Source of the DNA: Micromonospora sp. WMMD882 | Lineage (GTDB): Bacteria > Actinomycetota > Actinomycetes > Mycobacteriales > Micromonosporaceae | Reading direction: 5' to 3' | Assembly (NCBI RefSeq): GCF_027497255.1 | Contig: NZ_CP114903.1 | Span: 3,162,001-3,226,000, forward strand | DNA: 64,000 nt | Part shown: positions 59,486 through 64,000 of the stretch, one piece after another | Layout of the letters: each line of letters opens with the position of its first letter | Numbering within the stretch: position 1 is the first letter of the stretch | Translations under genes and position numbers: made by a program | The notes under the pieces: generated by a model | The model's input: the letters and a program-made list of their open reading frames with translations, nothing else | The model's database searches: none | Told to the model about the DNA's origin: nothing

Positions 59486-59609
59486 GCTCCCACCCGCCTT
59501 CCTCGCGGTGGCCCGGCCGCCCGGCCGGGCCGTTCCTCGCTGCCCGCCGCGTCGGCCGCCGGCGGGTCGACCGGCCGCGCCGGCCACCGGCCGCGCCGAC
59601 CGGGCCGGC

Positions 59610-61139
59610 TCAGCCCCTGCCGCCGTAGCGGGCGCGGCCGTCCTCGGTGACGTCCTTGCCGAGCCGGCGGCCCAGGTGCAGGCCCTCCAGCACGAACTCG
59701 ACGCCGGCGGCGGCCTCGTCCGCGGTGGGCGCGTCGCCCATGCCCAGCCGGTCCAGCGCCTTCGCCAGGCCGGGCACCGTGCCCACCTGGCCCAGCAGGT
59801 CGGCGGAGCTGACCAACTCGCCGGTCTCGACCGTGCCGCCCTCGGCGACCAGCGTGGTGAAACCGGACAGGTCGAGCCCGCCCAGCCGGGCCCGGAACGC
59901 CTCGGCGGTGGCCAGCCGCAGCAGGTGACCGAGGATCTCGCTCTCCTGACCCTCCTGACCGCTCTCGAACTCCACCTTGCCGCGCAGGGTGCTCACCACC
60001 GACGCCGCGTCCCCCACCCGCGCCACCGCCGCCCCGGCGGCCCGAGCCCCCGCCTCCGTCCCGACGTCGGTCCGCACGTCGGTCCCGGCCTCGGTCCCGG
60101 CGTCGGTCCCGGCCTCGGTCCCGGCGTCGGTTCGCGCGGCGGCGAGCAGACTCGTGCGGCGCAGCGCCGCCGCGGCCACCGTCTCGGCGGCGGCCACCGC
60201 GAACCGCGCGGAGACCCCGGAACGCTGGTCGACCTCCGGCGACGCGCGCACCAGCCGGGCGAACCGCGCCAACACCTCCAGCACGTGCTCCGGCACCTCG
60301 GCGACCAGGTCCGCCTCCTGCCGGATCAGCGCCAGCTCCAGGTCGAGATCACGCGGATAGTGGGTACGGATCTCCGCGCCGAACCGGTCCTTCAACGGGG
60401 TGATGATCCGACCCCGGTTGGTGTAGTCCTCCGGGTTGGCGCTGGCCACCAGGAGCAGGTCCAGCGGCAGCCGCAACTGGTAGCCACGGACCTGGATGTC
60501 CCGCTCCTCCAGCACGTTGAGCAGCGCCACCTGGATCCGCTCGGCCAGGTCGGGCAGCTCGTTGACGGCGAAGATGCCCCGGTTGGTGCGCGGCACCAGC
60601 CCGAAGTGGATGGTCTCCGGGTCGCCGAGCGTCCGCCCCTCGGCGATCCGGATCGGGTCCACGTCCCCGATCAGGTCGCCGACGCTGGTGTCCGGGGTGG
60701 CCAGCTTCTCGCCGTACCGCATGGACCGGTGCAGCCAGCCCACCCGCAGGTCGTCGCCGGCCTCGGCCACCGCCGCCCGGGACGCCGGGGTGAGCGGGCG
60801 CATCGGGTGCTCGTTGAGCACCGAGCCCGGCAGCACCGGCGTCCACTCGTCGAGCAGGCCCGCCAGGGCCCGGATCAGCCGGGTCTTGCCCTGGCCGCGC
60901 TCGCCGAGCAGCACCATGTCGTGCCCGGCCAGCAGGGCCCGCTCCACCTCGGGCAGCACCGTCTGGTCGTACCCGACGATGCCGGGGAACCGGGGCCGAC
61001 CGGTCCGCAGCCCGGCCAGGAGGTTGTCGCGGAGCTCCTGCTTGACCGTGCGGTAGTGGTGTCCGGCCGCGCGCAGCTCACCGAGCGTGCCGGGCAGTTC
61101 GGCCGGGGGGACTGGGAAAACCTGGGAAGGCGCAGTCAC
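59610..61139 (-). CDS. MoxR/ChlI-type AAA+ ATPase
   Basis: A 509-residue AAA+ protein. Walker A is LLGERGQGKTRL, Walker B FAVNELPDL, sensor 1 ASANPEDYTN and an arginine finger lies near PLKDRFGAEIRTHYPRDL. These are features of the magnesium chelatase ChlI/MoxR group. A Thr-Asp-Ala-Gly/Thr-Glu-Ala-Gly repeat interrupts the C-terminal half (about residues 325-360, coded by 60060-60145). The start is a GTG at 61139 with a weak Shine-Dalgarno. It is the first gene of a two-gene unit with the VWA protein gene. Confidence 0.9.
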   Translation of the reverse strand: MTAPSQVFPVPPAELPGTLGELRAAGHHYRTVKQELRDNLLAGLRTGRPRFPGIVGYDQTVLPEVERALLAGHDMVLLGERGQGKTRLIRALAGLLDEWTPVLPGSVLNEHPMRPLTPASRAAVAEAGDDLRVGWLHRSMRYGEKLATPDTSVGDLIGDVDPIRIAEGRTLGDPETIHFGLVPRTNRGIFAVNELPDLAERIQVALLNVLEERDIQVRGYQLRLPLDLLLVASANPEDYTNRGRIITPLKDRFGAEIRTHYPRDLDLELALIRQEADLVAEVPEHVLEVLARFARLVRASPEVDQRSGVSARFAVAAAETVAAAALRRTSLLAAARTDAGTEAGTDAGTEAGTDVRTDVGTEAGARAAGAAVARVGDAASVVSTLRGKVEFESGQEGQESEILGHLLRLATAEAFRARLGGLDLSGFTTLVAEGGTVETGELVSSADLLGQVGTVPGLAKALDRLGMGDAPTADEAAAGVEFVLEGLHLGRRLGKDVTEDGRARYGGRG

Positions 61140-61238
61140 CCGACCAAAGCTATCGCACCCCGGGGCGGGATCCGCAGGACAATTCGTGCGGTCCCGGCCC
61201 CGGCGGCGGCCCGGCCGGCAGGAGGCTAGGGTCGCCAC

Positions 61239-62237
61239 ATGGCGTATGTGGCGGCAGAGGAACGGTACGAGTCGATCACGTATCGGCGCTGTGGGCGCAG
61301 TGGGCTGCTGCTGCCGCCGATCTCGCTCGGCCTGTGGCACAACTTCGGCCACGACCGGCCGTGGGAGCGGCAGCGGGACATCGTCCGGCGGGCCTTCGAC
61401 CTCGGGGTCACCCACTTCGACCTGGCGAACAACTACGGACCCCCGCCCGGGTCGGCGGAGGAGAACTTCGGCCGGCTGCTCGCCGCCGACCTGGCGCCGT
61501 ACCGGGACGAGCTGGTCGTCTCCACCAAGGCCGGCTACCGGATGTGGCCCGGCCCGTACGGCGAGTGGGGCTCCCGGAAGTACCTGATCTCCTCGCTGGA
61601 CCGGTCGCTGCGCCGCCTCGGCCTGGACCACGTCGACGTCTTCTACGCGCACCGGTTCGACCCGGACACGCCGCTGGAGGAGACGATGGGCGCCCTCGAC
61701 GCCGTCGTCCGCTCGGGCCGGGCCCGGTACGTCGGCGTCTCCAACTACGACTCGGCGCAGACCGCGCGCGCCGCCGAGCTCCTCCGTGACCTGGGTACGC
61801 CGTTGCTGGTCAACCAGCCGTCGTACTCGATGTTCAACAGGTGGACCGAGTCCGACGGCCTGCTGGACACGCTGGAGCGGGTCGGGGCCGGCTGTGTCGC
61901 GTTCAGCCCGCTGGCCCAGGGCCTGCTCACCGACCGTTACCTGGGCGGGGTGCCGGCGGACTCCCGGGTCCGCACCAGCGACTTCCTCTCCGAGAGCGCC
62001 CTGGACGACTCGACCATGTCGACCGTACGGGCGCTGCACCAGGTCGCCGAACGGCGCGGGGCGTCCCTGGCCCAGCTCGCGCTGACCTGGGCGCTGCGGG
62101 ACCCCAGGATGACCAGCCTGATCATCGGGGCGAGCAGCGTGGGGCAACTGGAGGCGAACCTCGCGGCGGTGGCCCAGCCGGCGCTGTCCGCCGACGAGTT
62201 GGCCGAGATCGACCAGATCCTCGTGGACGGCCGGTAG
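61239..62237 (+). CDS. aldo/keto reductase (YghZ/potassium channel beta-like branch)
   Basis: A 332-residue (alpha/beta)8 reductase. FDLANNYGPPPGSAEENFGRLL gives the Asp/Tyr pair, VVSTKAGYRMWPGPYGEWGSRKYL is the branch-specific segment, and DVFYAHRFDPDTPLEETMGALD the histidine region. This matches the L-glyceraldehyde-3-phosphate reductase (YghZ)/AKR14 branch. It should reduce small aldehydes with NADPH. It is monocistronic and convergent with a lipoprotein gene. Confidence 0.92.
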   Translation: MAYVAAEERYESITYRRCGRSGLLLPPISLGLWHNFGHDRPWERQRDIVRRAFDLGVTHFDLANNYGPPPGSAEENFGRLLAADLAPYRDELVVSTKAGYRMWPGPYGEWGSRKYLISSLDRSLRRLGLDHVDVFYAHRFDPDTPLEETMGALDAVVRSGRARYVGVSNYDSAQTARAAELLRDLGTPLLVNQPSYSMFNRWTESDGLLDTLERVGAGCVAFSPLAQGLLTDRYLGGVPADSRVRTSDFLSESALDDSTMSTVRALHQVAERRGASLAQLALTWALRDPRMTSLIIGASSVGQLEANLAAVAQPALSADELAEIDQILVDGR

Positions 62238-62251
62238 GCCACCGCCCCGGG

Positions 62252-63217
62252 TCAACCCGGTCCGCCACCGCCGACGACGCCCCGGGCGCGGCGCGTCGCC
62301 GCGCTCCGCAGGTGGGCGGCGCGGTCGAGGTCCGCCCGCTGCCCGGCGGGCAGCGCCGTGGCGTGCCGGCGGCCCTCCCGGTCCACCGCGTCGGGCAGAC
62401 CGGCGGCCAGCGCGCACTCCCCGTCGGCGACGGCTATCCGGATCTCGGCCTGCCTGGCGACGTGCACGTCGACTACCGACGCCCGTTTGCGGTGCGCGTC
62501 GGCACGGGCCTCCAACATCGATTCGTACGCGTACCCCCGGCCATTCATGCAATTCTTCCAGGACGTTTCCGTTACCCGCACGGCAGCGCTTTCGGCTATT
62601 TGTCGACGCAGGGTGTTGTGGATTTCCTGCGGCACGTAGAAAACGCGGGCCGCGTCGAGGATGTCGCCGTACAGTTCCGTCCTGCTCTCGGCGACGCAGC
62701 CGGTGACGCCGATCGTGAACTCGAGCCCACCGGCCAACCGCAGCACGGCCCGTCGTCCGGGGTCGCCGGTGAGCGCCCGGACGTAGTCGTCCCGCCGCGC
62801 GGGCGGCAGACCGGGCGGGTAGTCGCCGTCCGGCGCGGGTGGGGAGACGCCGAGACCGTAGCCCCACTGGCGACGGACCGCCAGGTTCGGCTGCCAGGGA
62901 TCGTCGTCGCCCGCCGTGCCGCCGCCCTCGCCCGGAGTCGGCTGACCGAACCCCCGGGCGGCCATGCAGCGCCTGGTCAGCTCGCGCTCGGCCCGCTGGA
63001 GCAGCCGTTCGTCGTCCCAGTAGGGCCCGGCGCGCACGGCCAGGTCCAGCGCCGCGCCGCTGAGCGGCGTCGCCGCGCCCGGGGCCGAGGTGTCGCCGCG
63101 CGACCCCGGCGGCGGGCCGGCCGGGCCTGCCGGCCGCGCGTGAACGCAGCCGGCAAGCGCCGTGACCAGCAGGGCGGCCGCGACCCCGACGGCGACGTGT
63201 CGCCCGCTCGGTCGCAT
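62252..63217 (-). CDS. lipoprotein
   Basis: A 321-residue protein with a signal peptide and lipobox (VAAALLVTALAGC), so it is likely attached to the outer face of the membrane. The mature part is helical with several cysteines (RRCMAARGFG, VTGCVAES, NCMNGRGYAYESM). No conserved family that I can name. The start is the ATG at 63217, only eleven bases after the stop of the preceding I36-like gene, so both are probably co-expressed. Confidence 0.78.
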   Translation of the reverse strand: MRPSGRHVAVGVAAALLVTALAGCVHARPAGPAGPPPGSRGDTSAPGAATPLSGAALDLAVRAGPYWDDERLLQRAERELTRRCMAARGFGQPTPGEGGGTAGDDDPWQPNLAVRRQWGYGLGVSPPAPDGDYPPGLPPARRDDYVRALTGDPGRRAVLRLAGGLEFTIGVTGCVAESRTELYGDILDAARVFYVPQEIHNTLRRQIAESAAVRVTETSWKNCMNGRGYAYESMLEARADAHRKRASVVDVHVARQAEIRIAVADGECALAAGLPDAVDREGRRHATALPAGQRADLDRAAHLRSAATRRARGVVGGGGPG

Positions 63218-63228
63218 CCCCGGGTCGC

Positions 63229-63660
63229 CTACCCGCAGAACCACTTGTTGGAGCTGATGACGTTGTTCCAGTTGCCCCCGCTCGGCCGCTTCCAGTCGGC
63301 GAGGTTCGCCGCCCCGGTGTCCCGCTTGATGACCCAGGGGTCGCCCCCGTAGTTGGCGGCCGAGTGGACCACCGCGTCGCAGCTCAGCCCCTCGTTCCAG
63401 ATGGACGAGGCGCAGTCGTTCCAGGTGCCGGACGGGCAGCCGGACCGCGGGAAGGCGGTCCAGTTCGTGTTCGCCCCGGAGAGCTTCCCCGGCGTGCCCG
63501 CGTAGTTGGTGCCGTCCCAGAAGCACAGGTAGCCGCTCTCCTGCGGACAGTCGGCGTGGGCGGCCTGGGCGGCCGGCGCGAGAGCGACGGCTCCGGCCCC
63601 GGCGGCCAGGACGACCCCGACCGCGGCCGCAGCCGTCCGACGCCACGATTTCGATGCCAT
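63229..63660 (-). CDS. secreted peptidase inhibitor I36-like protein
   Basis: A 143-residue secreted protein with a signal peptide (AAAAVGVVLAAGAGAVALAPAAQA). The mature domain has CPQESGYLCFWDGTNYAGTPGKL, typical of the beta/gamma-crystallin-like I36 family. It continues with CASSIWNEGLSCDAVVHS and a final KWFCG. Six cysteines suggest disulphides. Some relatives inhibit metallopeptidases (SMPI); many are of unknown role. GGGAGG stands before the ATG at 63660. Confidence 0.85.
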   Translation of the reverse strand: MASKSWRRTAAAAVGVVLAAGAGAVALAPAAQAAHADCPQESGYLCFWDGTNYAGTPGKLSGANTNWTAFPRSGCPSGTWNDCASSIWNEGLSCDAVVHSAANYGGDPWVIKRDTGAANLADWKRPSGGNWNNVISSNKWFCG

Positions 63661-63833
63661 GGACAACCTCCCCGTGAATGGTGAAGCGCGATTTCGCGCA
63701 TTTCCAGGATTGCCGGCGGGGAGATCGAAGACAATTGGCGGGCCATGTCCGATCGAGGACAGGCTGCGTGCGCCGCCGACGCTTTCCGGGCCGGCGCAGG
63801 GGTCCGTCCGGCCGGGCCCCTGCGCCGGTTCGG

Positions 63834-64000
63834 TCACTGGTAGAGGGTGCCGGTGCCGACGTCCCGGATCGCGCCGGAGAGGTTGCCGGCGAAGTCGTTG
63901 CCCGGCCCGACCACCGTCGCCCGGCAGCCGCTGGCGACGATGTGCAGCCCGTACCGTTGGGTCCTGGCGCTCTGGTCGTCGGTGGCGATGTTGCCGGCGA
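63834..64000 (-). CDS. C-terminal end of a parallel beta-helix (pectin lyase-like) protein
   Basis: The last 54 or so codons of a gene that enters from the right edge. The segment reads GNIATDDQSARTQRYGLHI, then GCRATVVGPGNDFAGN and a short tail. It resembles the final coils of right-handed beta-helix glycan-active proteins. The full extent and substrate are outside the window. Confidence 0.55.
   Translation of the reverse strand, partial: AGNIATDDQSARTQRYGLHIVASGCRATVVGPGNDFAGNLSGAIRDVGTGTLYQ

Noticed and set aside
59610..62867. Single 1085-codon protein including the MoxR ATPase
   Set aside because: The upstream part is antisense to the aldo/keto reductase gene; the ATPase starts at the GTG at 61139.

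Overview
The window comes from a very GC-rich, high-G+C Gram-positive chromosome. The gene set suggests a filamentous actinomycete, most likely of the Micromonosporaceae (Micromonospora-like). Signs are strong GC preference at third codon positions, frequent GTG starts, a PPOX-type (possibly F420-linked) enzyme, ESX/EspC-type secretion genes, a probable 10-methyl fatty acid gene pair, many secreted proteins and MoxR/VWA genes. This is inferred from gene content only; no rRNA, tRNA or taxonomic marker is present and no CRISPR array was seen.

Layout. 1-4.1 kb: small membrane proteins convergent with a CHAT-domain (caspase-like) protein. 4.1-6.2 kb: tandem and inverted repeats, a cysteine-free HesB/IscA-like protein and an aquaporin. 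6.3-12.3 kb: D,D-carboxypeptidase, a small C-x8-C-x2-H protein, an anchored beta-sandwich protein, a pentapeptide-repeat protein, a serine hydrolase and an NAD(P)-binding protein. 12.3-13.0 kb: gene-free repeat field with 16 perfect copies of an 8-mer and 15-bp inverted arms that recur elsewhere. 13.0-16.3 kb: PPOX enzyme, a DUF6642-like protein with a His/Cys pair, a second C-x8-C-x2-H protein and an AAA-DUF234 ATPase with a palindromic operator candidate. 16.3-19.3 kb: YbaB and EspC-like genes, a secreted toxin with a DUF6883-like tip, a DUF4926 immunity candidate, a GntR-type regulator and an antitoxin-like gene without a visible toxin. 19.4-25.6 kb: two-component system divergent from an ABC exporter, a PH-like membrane protein and an amino acid permease. 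25.6-34.4 kb: serine hydrolase, ArsR regulator, large HTH protein, secreted DUF2690 and endonuclease I-like proteins, aldo/keto reductase, triple-repeat secreted protein and a flavoprotein.

34.4-42.1 kb looks like a defence cluster: a superfamily 1 helicase-like ATPase divergent from a DarT/DarG ADP-ribosylation toxin-antitoxin pair, then a glyoxalase-fold protein and a PLD-SF2 helicase-DUF3427 protein. 42.1-46.7 kb: an RHS-repeat secreted protein with a short hydrophobic C-terminal tip, followed by a small two-helix membrane protein that may be its immunity partner. 46.8-52.1 kb: a GGDEF-EAL protein and an operon of a Cas4/RecB-like nuclease with a gene that appears split by a one-base frameshift. 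52.2-64 kb: zinc ribbon, ArsR-SRPBCC pair, methyltransferase plus FAD oxidoreductase (probable 10-methyl fatty acid synthesis), DUF427, a MoxR AAA-VWA pair, aldo/keto reductase, a lipoprotein with an I36-inhibitor-like protein and a truncated beta-helix protein.

Several loci join toxin- or protease-like proteins to small partners. The points most worth follow-up are the C-x8-C-x2-H family beside the caspase-like DUF6642 protein, the DarTG-centred cluster, the RHS tip with its membrane partner, the dispersed CTGTCGAGCTGCCCC palindrome family and the frameshifted gene in the nuclease operon.
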